64,000 bases of DNA. Source: Ustulina deusta. Lineage: Eukaryota > Ascomycota > Sordariomycetes > Xylariales > Xylariaceae. The stretch is taken from the NCBI GenBank assembly GCA_023159155.1, contig JAJNNX010000012.1, positions 1,012,867 through 1,076,866 of the forward strand. Direction: 5' to 3'. The notes under the pieces were generated by a model. It was not told the origin of the DNA. It made no database searches and worked only from the letters and a program-made list of their open reading frames with translations. The position numbers and the translations under genes were made by a program. Below are positions 47,672 through 59,916 of the stretch, piece by piece (within the stretch, counting starts at the first letter, position 1; each line of letters begins with the position of its first letter).

Positions 47672-49096
47672 ATGATGTCGAGACGCCTGATCACGGCTGC
47701 GCGCATCCTGCGCCAGCCCATGCGCCAGCCGCTACGAAGCCAACTTCCTCTGCCCGTCCTCATGGCCCAGGTCCGCACGTATGCCCACACCGTTGTCAAG
47801 GTTCCTCAGATGGCTGAGTCTATCACCGAGGGCACCCTGAAGCAGTGGAACAAGCAGGTTGGCGATTACGTCGAGCTCGACGAGGAGATCGCTACCATTG
47901 AGACCGACAAGGTAATGTTTCAGCACCCGCTGCTTCCACGTGCGCCTATCGGCCATCAACTGACTCGTGCAATGCTTCTTTGCTGTAGATCGATGTACCT
48001 GTCAATGCGCCTGAGGCCGGTATTCTGACAGAGCTGCTTGCCAACGAGGAGGACACCGTCCTTGTAGACCAGGAGATTGCCAAGATCGAGCCCGGCGCCG
48101 CCCCTGAGGGCGGTGATAAGTCCGAGTCGAAGGACACCCCCCAAAAAGAGGATGCCTCTGCCCAGCAGGAGAGCAAGCCTCAACCCAAGCAAGAATCCCA
48201 GCCAGAGCCCTCCTCCCCGACCGCTCCCCCCCCAGCGCCCAAGAAGGAGTCTGCTCCTAAACCATCGCAGCCTCCTAAGGATACCTCTGCTCCCACCGGG
48301 CCCGTCCTCGGAAGCCGCGAAGAGCGACGCGTCAAGATGAACCGCATGCGCCTGCGCATTGCCGAGCGCCTAAAGCAGTCTCAAAACACCGCTGCGTCAC
48401 TGACAACCTTCAACGAAGTCGATATGTCCTCCTTGATAGAGTTCCGCAAGCTGTATAAGGATGAGATTCTCCAGAAGACGGGCGTCAAGCTCGGATACAT
48501 GTCCGCTTTTGCCCGCGCCGCCGTGCTGGCCATGCGTGACATCCCCACCGTCAATGCGTCCATTGAGGGCGAGAACGGCGGTGATACCATCGTATATAGG
48601 GACTACGTCGACATCTCGGTAGCTGTAGCCACCGAGAAGGGTCTGGTAACACCAGTTGTCCGCAATGCCGAGTCCATGGATCTCGTCAGCATTGAGAAGG
48701 CCATTGCCGACATGGGCAAGAAGGTGCGTGTTCCCCAGTATCCTAGTGACAGGAAATTTGTCTCGTTTGCGATGTCTCATAACTGACAGAATGTGGTAGG
48801 CCCGAGATGGCAAATTGACCATCGAGGATATGGCCGGCGGCTCATTCACCATAAGTAATGGAGGCGTCTTCGGTTCGCTTATGGGCACGCCAATCATCAA
48901 CTTGCCCCAGACCGCCGTGCTTGGCATCCACGCCATCAAGGACAGGGCTGTCGTAGTCAACGGCAAGATCGAGGTTCGACCCATGATGTATCTCGCCTTA
49001 ACCTACGATCACCGCCTCCTAGACGGCCGGGAATCGGTGCAGTTTTTGGTTAAGATTAAGGAGTATATTGAGGACCCCCGTAAAATGCTCCTATAG
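47672..49096 (+). CDS. KGD2: dihydrolipoamide succinyltransferase (E2 of 2-oxoglutarate dehydrogenase)
   Basis: E2 core of the mitochondrial 2-oxoglutarate dehydrogenase complex, transferring the succinyl group from lipoamide to CoA. Exons: 47672-47911, 47989-48723, 48800-49096; 423 aa. The presequence is [20 protein letters not shown]. The lipoyl domain has [20 protein letters not shown] and the lipoylated Lys at residue 80 in ATIETDK, exactly at the end of exon 1. A Pro/Lys/Glu-rich linker follows (about 130-200). There is no clear E3-binding domain, as is usual for this E2 subtype. The catalytic core ends with [10 protein letters not shown] (H396, D400). The start was chosen at the Met-Met of the presequence; the frame is open further upstream but without homology. 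Its E3 partner LPD1 is elsewhere in this window. Confidence 0.95.
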
Positions 49097-51952
49097 GGGG
49101 ATTCATGCCTCGGAAGAGTTGTACATAGTTCATTAGTCACGTCCAGTAATGTTTGTCTAGAGTGTACAGTATAACATTATGGCGGCTCCGGTATGGGTAG
49201 ATTTCCCGACGAGGCCCATGGTTAAACACATTGTTTTCATTTTCCTAGCTTCCGACTTTCTTGTTCCCGGTTCCACGGTTCCTGCGAGTAGGTGCCACAG
49301 ATATCCCAGTAAACCCGATTTTAATGTTGCTTGGGACCCTGTAGTGACGCACTATCTAACTACATAGATCTACTGCCGTCTTTGTATCACTAGAGCATAG
49401 GTAGTGCGGTTGAATGGTAAACAGCGGGGATTAGATAGTGCATGTTTTGATTGGGTGATGAGGGTGTTTGGATGTAACTGGAGTATTATACGCGAATGGG
49501 TGGCGAGATCTACGTAGGACTATGTGCCCAACCTTGAGGTTTTCTGGTATTACTTTGTAAGAACGATGCTAGGAATGTGTCTCCATTGTCACTCCCTGTC
49601 GGTGTTAGTCGGCTCTTGCTCTGTAGGTGTGCGTGGAGCGTGGTGGTTAAGCCTCGCTCTCGGGAGATATGCTGAGCGTAGGCTGTTGGAACTCAACGCC
49701 TCGTATGGCTTGGCATGAGTGAGTACCGTGTTGTTTGCTTGTTTTTTCATGCTGCTTGAGTTGTCTCGGTCTGGCAGGCAGGCAATTTAGTTGTTGTCTG
49801 GTTGAATGAATAATGAACGAACAGTGGGGCTCTGGCGGTTTGTCCTCCAATTCTCTCCAGGGTAGGACCGTCCGACACCAACGTCCGTTTCTTGTGCAGC
49901 GTGTTGGGTTGTGCGAGTATAATGAGTTGGTTTGGTTCAGCTGTTTGTTTTTATGCTGTGTGTAAGGTATTATTATTTTTGGTCCAAAAATCGAAGAGCC
50001 TAATATCATGTTCCTCCTGTGTTGGTAATTTATTGCTGAGTTTCCGTGTAGAGTGGGATGGGACGATTTACAGAGGGCTTCTGGGAGAACGCAACGACAA
50101 ACTAGATTGACACTCCAGACTGACGAATCTGTATCGGCCACCTAGGATCGTGGGCCAGCACGATGATAAAATGCTTGCGTCAAGGCGGGATCCACGTGTC
50201 CAGAGTCAGCTCACTGTGAGGCTAGAACGCCACGTTTAAGATGCAATATCTACATGACAGCACTCGCATGACTGCCCATCCATGCCTGGGCACACCGGAG
50301 TTAGTCTAAGTATATGGATTCAATGGCTACTAATAACTATTATACCAAGCCCTCATACTCACAGTTGAATTGATCTGCTGGGCTTTCGGCTTTCCATGCC
50401 TTTGTGAAAGTATATCCCCTGGCACAGCACTCGGAGTATCTATACCCCAACATATTAAATATGGTAGAAGGACTACCGTTTTTGTGAAGGCTTTCATCTT
50501 TCGACATACCGTTGATTGTCTCGTTGATATTCTTAACCTTCTAGAGAAGACAGACGTTTAGACGATCGAAGTTGGCCACAGTAGCCTGTAAAATTACTTG
50601 TCACCTGGTGTTTCCATGGCAAAAGCCTAAATCCGAGACTACTTTCTAGCTGAAGCATCCGATGGGATCGTAAGACAAGCATGTGTCTCATAGGGTAATA
50701 CCGGGGAGGGGGATTGGCATTGTATTTATGGACTATCATACCCATATGTGAAGTTCATTTTTGGTAAGGGGAGGGTATAACAACGTGTGTAGCTGCTACC
50801 CAAGCAGACAGTGCATACGCCAAGCGGTATGGAGCCAATAGGATAGAGGACAGAACATCTAACAATCGTTTCGCTTTTGGCGGCTGGATGAAGGTTTGAC
50901 TGAAGAATGAAAACCATCACAACAACCTAAAGGGGAATCAATGAGATTCAAGGGGACTGGGTACGTGGTTCGCTGCCAGCAAGGGCTAAAAGTGAAGGCC
51001 CTATACCTAACTATCGAGCTTAATAGAATAAACGATGCCTCGAAGGCGATGAAGGCACACGGGCTGGACCATGGGCGAAAAGTACTCTGTATAGTCTAGC
51101 CATTCAAGTGAGTGAGTGCCCTATCCAATACCACGGCGATGCCTCTATATTCAATCGGCTAGTTGCCAGCTGACAGAGTCTATACGAAGGTTGACAAAGG
51201 ATGGACCAGGATAATTTGGCCGTTTGATTATAATGCAGAATCTGACGTAGGCCTGCTCATGACCGACAGCACTCCCACGCGAGTACGGGATAGCCCGCTT
51301 CATTGCCCGCGGGAGTTCTCCATCCACCCCCAAGAGAAATAGGAGTCACGGCATCGAATGCGAGGACCGAGATCAGGGGAGATCTGGACAATGGTGTCTT
51401 CCCCTACAGTGCCGACCTCAAGCCACCTCTTTGCTCACCGAATGACAGGTACAACAGAGTGATGAGAATATACAAGTACATCGAAATATGCCAGGCCCAG
51501 CACTGCCACCTCCTGATTCCCGATGATCTCGAATATGCCATGAATGGCCTCTGCCGACAATATCTAAAGCGGTCCCGTTGTTCACACAAAGTGGAATTGC
51601 TGCCCCAGTCCACGAGGAAAAAAATAAATACATGTTATTTTCTGACAACCCAGCCATGTGTTAATATCATATATTTTTGACAACCCATTTCGTTATAAAA
51701 CCTGCAGTGAAGGTATTTGTACCTAAACAAATCTCGAGTGGCTGCAAGCCCAAGCCAGTAACTTAGTAAGCGGTGTTCGGCCGGGTGATCAATCTTCCGG
51801 AGGGGCAGCCGATGTCGGAGCTCGACAAGACTCAATTCAAACTTTACCTTGCAGACGGTGATTGGAGGGGCGACACCTGCTCACTGTAGAATACTGCATC
51901 CCGCAACGCGCAACGGCAAGGAATCAACAGGAGACACAGCATTGACGTCGGC
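49097..51952. other. intergenic region, KGD2 to threonine synthase
   Basis: 2.9 kb without a supportable gene. Frames of up to 164 codons exist, but they lack domain features, and none joins to another with consistent phase and splice signals. The left part should hold the KGD2 3' UTR and the right part the promoter of the threonine synthase gene. Confidence 0.5.
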
Positions 51953-54404
51953 ATGTATCAGGACACAGCGAGCCCGAATCACACGCCCTCCCAAACCTAC
52001 CTGTCTACGAGAGGCGGCGACTATGGCGTACGTAGCCTGCCGTCAAGTCCCTCCTTGTGCTGCCGTTCCCCAGCTGACCACACTGCCGCTCCAGCTTTCC
52101 TTCGAGACGGTGGTCCTGAAGGGCCTTGCTGCAGACGGCGGTCTGTTTCTGCCTCACCGCATCCCTCGGGTCGAGAACTGGGTATTGTCACCGCCCGTGC
52201 TGGCGCCTCCTCCCGGACGACACTCGAGCGCTGACAACCGGCTACTAGCAAGAGTGGAAAGACCTCTCATACGCCGAACTAGCCTTCCGCATCTTCAGCT
52301 TGTACATATCGACTGATGAAATCCCGTCGGGCGACCTGAAGGCTATCATCGAAAGAAGCTATTCTACCTTTCGAGCCGACACCGTCGCGCCCTTGGTCCA
52401 CCTGCAAGACAACAACTTGTATCTTCTCGAGCTCTTCCACGGCCCAAGCTACTCCTTCAAGGACTGTGCGTCGCATGGCTGCTGCCGTCCCCTCGAACCG
52501 AGCTCATGGCTATCTTAGGTGCTTTGCAATTCCTTGGAAACCTGTTCGAGTATTTTCTCGTGCGAAAAAATCATGGAAAAGAGGGCAAAGGTGAGGTTAT
52601 TCGTGCCGCTGTTGGCTCTTTTCAGATGGAGACGACTCTTGCTTAGACAAAAATGACCGAAATAAGGCAGAACTGACTGGGAAACAGACCGACATCATTT
52701 GACAGTTGTCGGCGCAACCAGCGGTGATGTAGCTATCCCTGAAGATGCAACTCCTCATCCAGCCAGATATCTAACGCGGCGCTAGACTGGCTCGGCGGCG
52801 ATCTATGGCCTCAGAGGCAAGAAAGACGTATCTGTCTTCATACTACACCCAAAAGACCGCGTCAGTCCCGTACGTTACACTTGCCGCTGCAGTGATATCT
52901 TGGAGAGCGGTTGGCGTAGTATTACAGCTACCGTACATGGCCGTTACTAGACGAAGTATTCTCTTGGAAATGTCCCCGGCATAGCTAATTCGAGCGTGGT
53001 GCTATACAGATCCAAGAGGCCCAGATGACAACATGTCTGGATGCCAATGTGCACAACATTGCCGTTACTGGAACTTTCGACGATTGCCAGGTAAGGTAGC
53101 AGCAGCGTGGCAATGTCGGGCCAATAGATTGACATTTGAATCTCCAGGACATCGTGAAGGCGCTCTTCGGCGACCCGAACACGAATGATGCACTCAAACT
53201 TGGTGCTGTGAACTCCATCAATTTCTCCAGGATTCTCGCTCAAATTGTTTACTACTTCTACGCTTATTTCTCGCTTGCGAGAACATCTACCTCGTTCGAG
53301 ATGGGGGATAAGGTCCGATTCGTTACGCCGACCGGCAATTTTGGAAATATTCTTGCGGGATATCTTGCAACCGAGATGGGGTTACCGGTGGACAAGTTAG
53401 TTGGTATATGGGCTCTCCTCTCTAATTGACAATGTCATAATTCTAACATGCTCTCAGTGGCAACGAACGAGTGAGTTTCAGGCTAAGGCGATCTTACCAT
53501 CTCTTACATAACTTCAACACCAAACCCACACGATGGAGGGCAAAACCTTGCTGCTGCCACTGAAAGCGCTAAGTCATACTCGCGTGCAACTCAGTTTCTC
53601 CTGTATTGTTGACATGATATGATATAGGAACGACATCTTGTACCGATTCTGGAAGACTGGTCGCTATGAGAAACGGCCTGCCGCGAATGGAAGCGCTGGT
53701 GATGCGCGCGTGCACGGAGACGGCTGTAAAGAGACTCTGAGCCCGGCCATGGACATCTTGGTGTCTAGCAACTTTGAAAGGCTGATGTGGTTCTTAGCAG
53801 AAGGTTTGACTCCTCCTTGCTATCATATATCTTGCGCGCACACACAAACACACACACACTCTCTCTCTCTCTCTCTCCTCTCTCTTTCTAACATAACATA
53901 GATTTTGCGTCGACTGTTGGGATGGATGAGGAGTTCAACAAGAAGCAAGCGGGACAAGAGGTCACGGCGTGGTATCAGTCGTTGAAGAAGTCTGGCGGAT
54001 TTGGACCGGTGCATGCAGATATCATGGAAGCTGGTCGGCGGACATTTGAAAGCGAGCGGGTGAGTGATCCAGAAACTCTTGAGACCATCCGATCGTGTTA
54101 TGGGCGGACAAAGTACGTCCTGGACCCGCACACAGCAGTCGGCGTTGCGGCAGCAATGAGGTCGATTGCGGATTCCGGGGCCAATGTGAACCATATTTCC
54201 CTATCGACTGCTCACCCGGCGAAGTTCTCGGGAGCTGTAGAGTCTGCGTTGGAGGGCGATGCCAGTTTCAATTTTGATGAGCAGGTACTCCCAACGGAGT
54301 TTAAAGATCTCTTACAGAAGGAGAAGCGGGTGACATTTGTGGATAATGTATGGGAGAATGTGAGGGAAATCGTAAAGAAACAAGTGGAGGTAGATCTTTC
54401 ATAA
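51953..54404 (+). CDS. THR4: threonine synthase
   Basis: PLP enzyme converting O-phosphohomoserine to threonine. I assemble eleven exons: 51953-52027, 52095-52181, 52249-52465, 52519-52590, 52688-52728, 52786-52869, 53010-53090, 53148-53403, 53458-53470 (13 nt), 53628-53803 and 53902-54404; 534 aa, every phase consistent. Landmarks: TYLSTRGGDYG near the N-terminus; LKGLAADGGLFLP; the cofactor Lys K125 in FHGPSYSFKD; CALQFLGNLFEYFLVRKN; VVGATSGDTGSAAIYGLRGK; KDVSVFILHPKDRVSPIQEA; VTPTGNFGNILAGYLA (Asn where Asp is common); ETLSPAMDILVSSNFERL; EFNKKQAGQEV; and SLSTAHPAKF. The reading frame is intact although the stop codon is the last GC-balanced sequence before the AT-rich block. Ten introns is far denser than in its neighbours. 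The penultimate coding exons flank a CA/CT repeat. Confidence 0.92.
53458..53470 (+). other. 13-nt microexon of threonine synthase
   Basis: TGGCAACGAACGA between CTCAG and GTGAGT. It encodes the VATNE run that must link DKLV to NDILYRFW; without it the family sequence and frame are lost. Confidence 0.8.
53839..53882 (+). repeat. CA/CT dinucleotide repeat in last intron of THR4
   Basis: A CA run followed by about nine CT units inside intron 53804-53901, forming an extended polypyrimidine tract ahead of the acceptor. Confidence 0.85.
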
Positions 54405-54654
54405 GGTTAAAAACCCCTTAAAAATAACAATACTAAAGCTAAAAGTTTAATCTATAAAAAATAAGATTATAATAGAAATACTTGTAACATAATTTATAAA
54501 TAAATAAAATATTTTTTATAACTTTTCATTTTTTAATTTTATTTATATAATTTTTTATAACTATAATATAAAATATAAAACAAAAAAATTTAATTTATAA
54601 CTAGCTATTTAAGCTAAAAAAATATTATTATATGTAATATTAAAAGTTTTTAAG

Positions 54655-54858
54655 ATTTTTTTAGCTTTTTTAATATTTACAAATAATTTCGCAAGCTTAC
54701 TAATAAATAACTAGTAATTAAAAGTGCTAAATAGCACTAAAAAAACTTATTAAAGTAATAAAGTTATATTTATAGCAGTAATAAAATATAATAGTAGTAA
54801 TAGTAATAATATAATATTAATAAATAATTTTTTTAATAAATTTATTAAATATAATATA
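54655..54858 (+). repeat. duplicated segment A, left part (interrupted copy)
   Basis: Similar to 59917-60113 (shared runs such as TAATAAATAACTARTAATTAAAAG and the flanking TTATATTTATARCAGTAATAAAA pattern). Continues at 55320 beyond the inserted MITE. Confidence 0.65.
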
Positions 54859-55319
54859 ACTTATAATATAAGCTTGTTGCTCACTTTTTTTATATATTTT
54901 TATATATAAATTCTTTAGTAAAATACTTAGCCTACTTTTTATAACTTGTTTAATTTAAAAGCTATAATAGAATAAATTAGATAGTTAGATTTAAAATTAA
55001 ATTATAAATCTAAAAATAATATTTTTAATTTTATAACTATTTTATTTTTAGAAATATTTAAGTTTTAAAGAATTATAGGGGTTATTTTAATGTACTTTGC
55101 TATAACGCTATAAATAAAATAGCTATAAAATTAAAGAAATTATTTTTAGATTTATGATTTAATTTTAAATCTAACTATGTAATTTATTTTATTATATTTA
55201 TTAAATTAAAAAAGGTAGAATAAAATGGCCTAAGTAGCTTTACTAAGAAATTATATATAAAAATACAAAGAAAAAAATGCAAAACAAGCTTGTGTGCAAA
55301 GCGAGCTTATATTATAAGT
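54859..55319 (+). mobile_element. foldback MITE, copy 1 (461 bp)
   Basis: Ends are perfect inverted repeats ACTTATAATATAAGC / GCTTATATTATAAGT, flanked by TA on both sides (54857-54858, 55320-55321). The two halves are inverted copies of each other over roughly 200 bp (for example TTAGATTTAAAATTAAAT near 54.98 kb against its complement near 55.16 kb). It encodes nothing. The TA target and terminal repeats point to a Tc1/mariner-type non-autonomous element. The homologous segment at 59.92-60.31 kb lacks it. Confidence 0.75.
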
Positions 55320-55514
55320 TAGAATTTATTATTAATATATTGATTAATATTACTAATAAGCATAGTAATATATTTTTTGGTAAAAATAATAAGTTTATAG
55401 TTATATTTTAATAAAAAATAAAAAATAAAAATAGAAGTTTTTTTATATAATAAATAACTAAAAATAAAAAGTTAATAAATTATTTGTGTAATTTATTAAA
55501 TAGTGTTTTTAAAG
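55320..55514 (+). repeat. duplicated segment A, right part (interrupted copy)
   Basis: Resumes similarity to 60112-60312 immediately after the MITE (TTATTATTAATATATT, then AAAAATAAAAAATAAAAATARAAG). Confidence 0.65.
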
Positions 55515-55515
55515 C

Positions 55516-55699
55516 TATTATAAATAAGAAGTTTATAAAGTTATATATAATATATATAAAAATAAGTTATATATTTAAATAAAGTTAGCTTATAAAACTA
55601 AAGCTTATAAAAAAAGATTTTTTATTAAAATAAATATAAATAAAGTATATATATATATAATAAGTATATACTAGTTTTAATATACCTAGTATAATAACT
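55516..55699 (-). mobile_element. decayed LTR copy, inverted
   Basis: Reverse-complement relative of the solo LTR at 56563-56741; shares GTTAGCTTATAAAACTAAAG and the AATAAGAAGTTTATAAAG end, with C/G positions replaced by T/A. The next roughly 150 bp (to about 55.86 kb) is an inverted relative of about 63.49-63.647 kb, so internal element sequence accompanies the LTR. Confidence 0.65.
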
Positions 55700-56562
55700 A
55701 TCTTTTTTTTCAGTTAGGTTATTTTTAATTTAATATATATAAATATATAAAGTATAAAATATATAATATAAATAGGTAGTATATATATATATAAATAAAA
55801 ATTAATTTAAATATAAAGTTTATATAAAATTAAAGTAATATATATATAATTAAATAGATTACTTTAGAAACGCTAAAAACGGAGTATAAAAAAAACTAAG
55901 CAAACATTAAAATAAATAATAAAAAAAGCGCTACTATAATCTAATCGATTTATTTACTAAGTCTAGTAAATATAAAATAGTTAAGCTTTATATAAAAGTT
56001 TTTATTTAAGCCGCTTTTTAAGTAGTACTTATTTATAAATAATTTTAACTTATATTATTTAATATAAGATTTTTTACAATATATATTACTAAGTAGCAAA
56101 AAGTTTTTTAAGTTTATAATATATTAAAACTTATAAAAATTATAAAAAAATAAAAAAACTTTATTATTAATTTAATATAAGTTTAAAAAAGTTTTATAGT
56201 TATATATTAAAAATATTTTTTAAAAAACAACTTAAATTATAAAATATTTTCAATATTTATAAACTTTAATATAATACTAAAAGCTAGAACTAGCTATAAA
56301 TAAATTAAATATATATAAAATCAAAAACTAAAATATTTATAATAATAAAAAATTTTGATATATTTATAAGCTAATTTATAATTATTATTAAGCTTTTTAT
56401 ACTACTAAAAATTATAAAAATAAAAATAAAAACAAAAAAATTTATAAAATATTTTATATAAAAAAAACCAAAAAAATTTAAGATTGTTTAATAAAAGTTT
56501 ATTTTAACTTAAAATATATAATTAATAAAATAAAATAAAATAATTATAAAAAAAAGCAGTAG

Positions 56563-56741
56563 TGTTATGCTTGGTATACTAGGACCGGTGCACACTTACT
56601 ATATATATATATTATGTTTGCACCCAGTTTAATAAAGAATCTTCTTTTTATAAGCTTTAGTTTTATAAGCTAACCTTATTAAATATATAACTTATCCCTT
56701 TATATATTATACCTGACTTTATAAACTTCCTATTTATAACA
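56563..56741 (+). mobile_element. solo LTR, 179 bp, with 5-bp target duplication
   Basis: Starts TGTTATGCTTGG and ends TTTATAACA (TG...CA), bounded by AGTAG at 56558-56562 and AGTAG at 56742-56746. It keeps GC-bearing words (GGACCGGTGCACAC, TTTGCACCCAG, ATACCTGAC) that are AT-converted in the related copies at 55.5 and 63.6 kb. No internal retroelement sequence is attached, so it is a solo LTR of a short-LTR retrotransposon. Copia versus gypsy cannot be decided. Confidence 0.8.
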
Positions 56742-59285
56742 AGTAGTTAAAATCTTTTATAATTTTAAAGCTTTATAAAGCTTTATTAAATAAGCATAAT
56801 TTTTTTTTAAACTATACTAAGTTTAGTAGTTATTTTATTACTAAAAGATAATTTAAAAAAATTCTTTATAGTATATATATATTGAAAAAAAACTTAAAAG
56901 CTAGTTAATTAAATTTTTTTTAGCTTTTTTAAAAAACTTAAATAATATATTAAACTAGTTTATAAATTATAAAAACTATTAAAAGCTTATAATAGTATTA
57001 ATTTAATAGCTTTTTTTATAAAAAGCTTTTAATAAAAATTTGATTTTAAATAGTTTGCTAAAAACTTATAGTGTTTTTTTAAAATATAAACTAGTAAAGT
57101 TTTATTAAACTAGTTTTATATTTAGCCATTATTTTAATAGATTTTATATAATATAAATAATAATAATCCTATAATTTAAAAAGTTTTTAATAAATAAACT
57201 TATAATAAATAGTTAATATTTTATATTATTTATTAATATTAAAAAAAAATTAAAAAAAAATATATATGCTTTATAAATATTATAAAGCTTTATAATTTAT
57301 TATTAAAAAATTGAATAAATAATTATAAATAATAATTAAAAAAGCTTATTAAGCATTAAAACCAAAAAATATAACTTTTTTGTTTTTATTAAATATATTT
57401 AAAATATTTAATATAATAAACTATAAGTAGCTAATATATATATTATAAATTAAAAACTTTTTATTATAAGTAGTTTTATAAATAAAAAGCTTTATAATAA
57501 AATATATAGTAATTTTTGTTTTAATAATAAATAAATTAAGCTTATTATTATTTTTATTACTATTTTTATTATATATTTTAATATTTTATAAAAAACTTAT
57601 TGCTTATTTAAATATAATTATAATTAATTTTGCTAATAATATAAACTTAATAATTATTAATTTTATAATTAATAAGAACTATTAAGTAATAAAAAATATA
57701 TATGCTATTTATAAAAAATAAATAATATATAATAATATAAAGTTTATATTAAAAAAGAATTTAATATATATTTTTAATAGTTATTATTAAAGTTATAAAT
57801 TATATAATATTTTCAAATATAATAATTAAACTAATAAAAAGCATTAAATTTTTAAGTATATATTTTATAAAGCTATATAAAAAGTTTACTATATAGCAAT
57901 ATATAGTTATTAAACTAGAAAACTAAGCTTAAAGTATTAGTATAGCTAGGGCTTAGTAGCTATATATAATTATAATAAAAAGCATATTAATATATAAAGT
58001 ATTTATTTAATATAAACTCTTTAAAAAAGATTATATTTAAAAGATTACTTAATAATTTAAAAGTTATTAAAAAATTTATTTATATAAAATAATAGAAGTA
58101 TATAAAGTTATTTTAATATAATATATTAAAATAAAATTAATAGTTTTATTTTTAAACTTATATTTAAATAGTAAAGCAGTAGTTTTTAAAGGCTAGCTAT
58201 TAATATATTTTTTTAAAAACTATTAAAATAATTATTAAAATAATTATTAGTATAATCTATAATTATTATAAAATAATAATAATATAATAAACAAACAACA
58301 AAGCAGCTATAAATATGCTTTATTATATTAAAAAAAACTTTTAATTATTAAAACTAATAAATAAACTATTAAATACTTAATATAATATTTTAAAATAACT
58401 AGCTAATCAAATAATTTTAATTATACCTTTTTAAATAAAGCTATTTTATTGCTAAAAAACTATTTATATAAAAAAAGCGTAATAAAATGGTATATAAATT
58501 TCTTATGCTATAAAACTATAGTAGTCTTTTAAATATATACTAAAAAAATTAGCTTTTAAGTTTTTTTTATTAATATAAAATCTTTAGTTACTTTATATTT
58601 TTTTATAAATATACTACTAATAAAAAAACAATAGTTTATATTATATTAAATTATAAATTATTAATTAATAATAAAAAAATATTAAAAAGCTAGCTAGTAT
58701 TGAAAATATTAAATTTTTATAAAAACTTATTAATAGCTATAAATAACTTAAGAAATATAAAAGAATTATTTATTACTTTTTTAATATAAAAAAAATTATT
58801 ATATATAACTTAATAAATAAAATAAAAATAAATAAAAAGAAGCTATATTATTTATTATAATATAAAAAGTGCTATAAATTTAGCATATTATATAAAATAA
58901 CTATTAAAAAGATCGCTAATTTTAAAAAACGCTTAAAAGTTAACTAAAAAACTACTTAAAAGTAATAAAAAATATTAAAACTTAGTATATAATATAAAGC
59001 TTTTTATAATAGCTATAAAACTTAATATATAAATGTTTTATTTAACTAATAGGAATAAATACCTAGCTTACTAAGCAGAAAGCTTTCTAAGAATAATTTT
59101 TATTTATAAAATTAAACAAAAAGAATAGCTATACTACTTAATAGCATAGCAGATTAATTTAATAATAATAATAATAATAATATATATAATTAATATAATA
59201 TAAATAATTAAATATTTATAAATATAAATATATATATTATATACTTAAGTATATAATAAATTTTAATATAAATAATTTATATATA

Positions 59286-59739
59286 ATATATAATATAAGC
59301 TTGCTTTTTATATAAGCTTGTTTTGTACTTTTTTATATATATTTTTTTATATAAATTTATTAGTAAAATACTTAAGCTACTTTAACCAACTTAATTAATT
59401 TAAAAGCTATAATAAAATAAATTATATAGTTAGATTTAAAATTAAATTATAAATTTTAAAATAATTTTTTTATTTTTATAGCTATTTTATTTTTAGTATT
59501 ATAACAAACTATGCTAAAATAATCTCTGTAATTCTTTAAAACTTAAATATTGCTAAAAATAAAATAGGTATAAAATTAAAGAAATTATTTTTAGATTTAT
59601 ATTTTATTTTATTATAACTACTAACTTAAATAAGTTGGAAAAAATTAGAGTAAGTACCTTTACTAAGAAATTATATACAAAAGTACAAAGAAAAATATAT
59701 AAAACAAGCTTGTGTGCAAAACAAGCTTATATTATAGGT
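59286..59739 (+). mobile_element. foldback MITE, copy 2 (about 454 bp)
   Basis: Second copy of the element at 54859-55319: left end (A)TATATAATATAAGC, right end GCTTATATTATAGGT, same AACAAGCTTGTGTGCAAA segment near the right end and the same inverted TTAGATTTAAAATTAAAT interior. Flanked by TA. Ends are slightly decayed, so the left boundary may be off by a few bases. Confidence 0.65.
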
Positions 59740-59916
59740 TAAGCTATATATAAATTATTTATAAAGCTAATTTATTTTTATATAAATATTTTAGGGTTTT
59801 CTTTATTTTTTTATTTTTTTTAACTGCTACTATTTTTTCTCTCTTTTTTAGGGGGGTTTTATCTTTTTTTTAATGCTTATATTACTATATTTAATACTAT
59901 TTCTAAAACAGACCTT

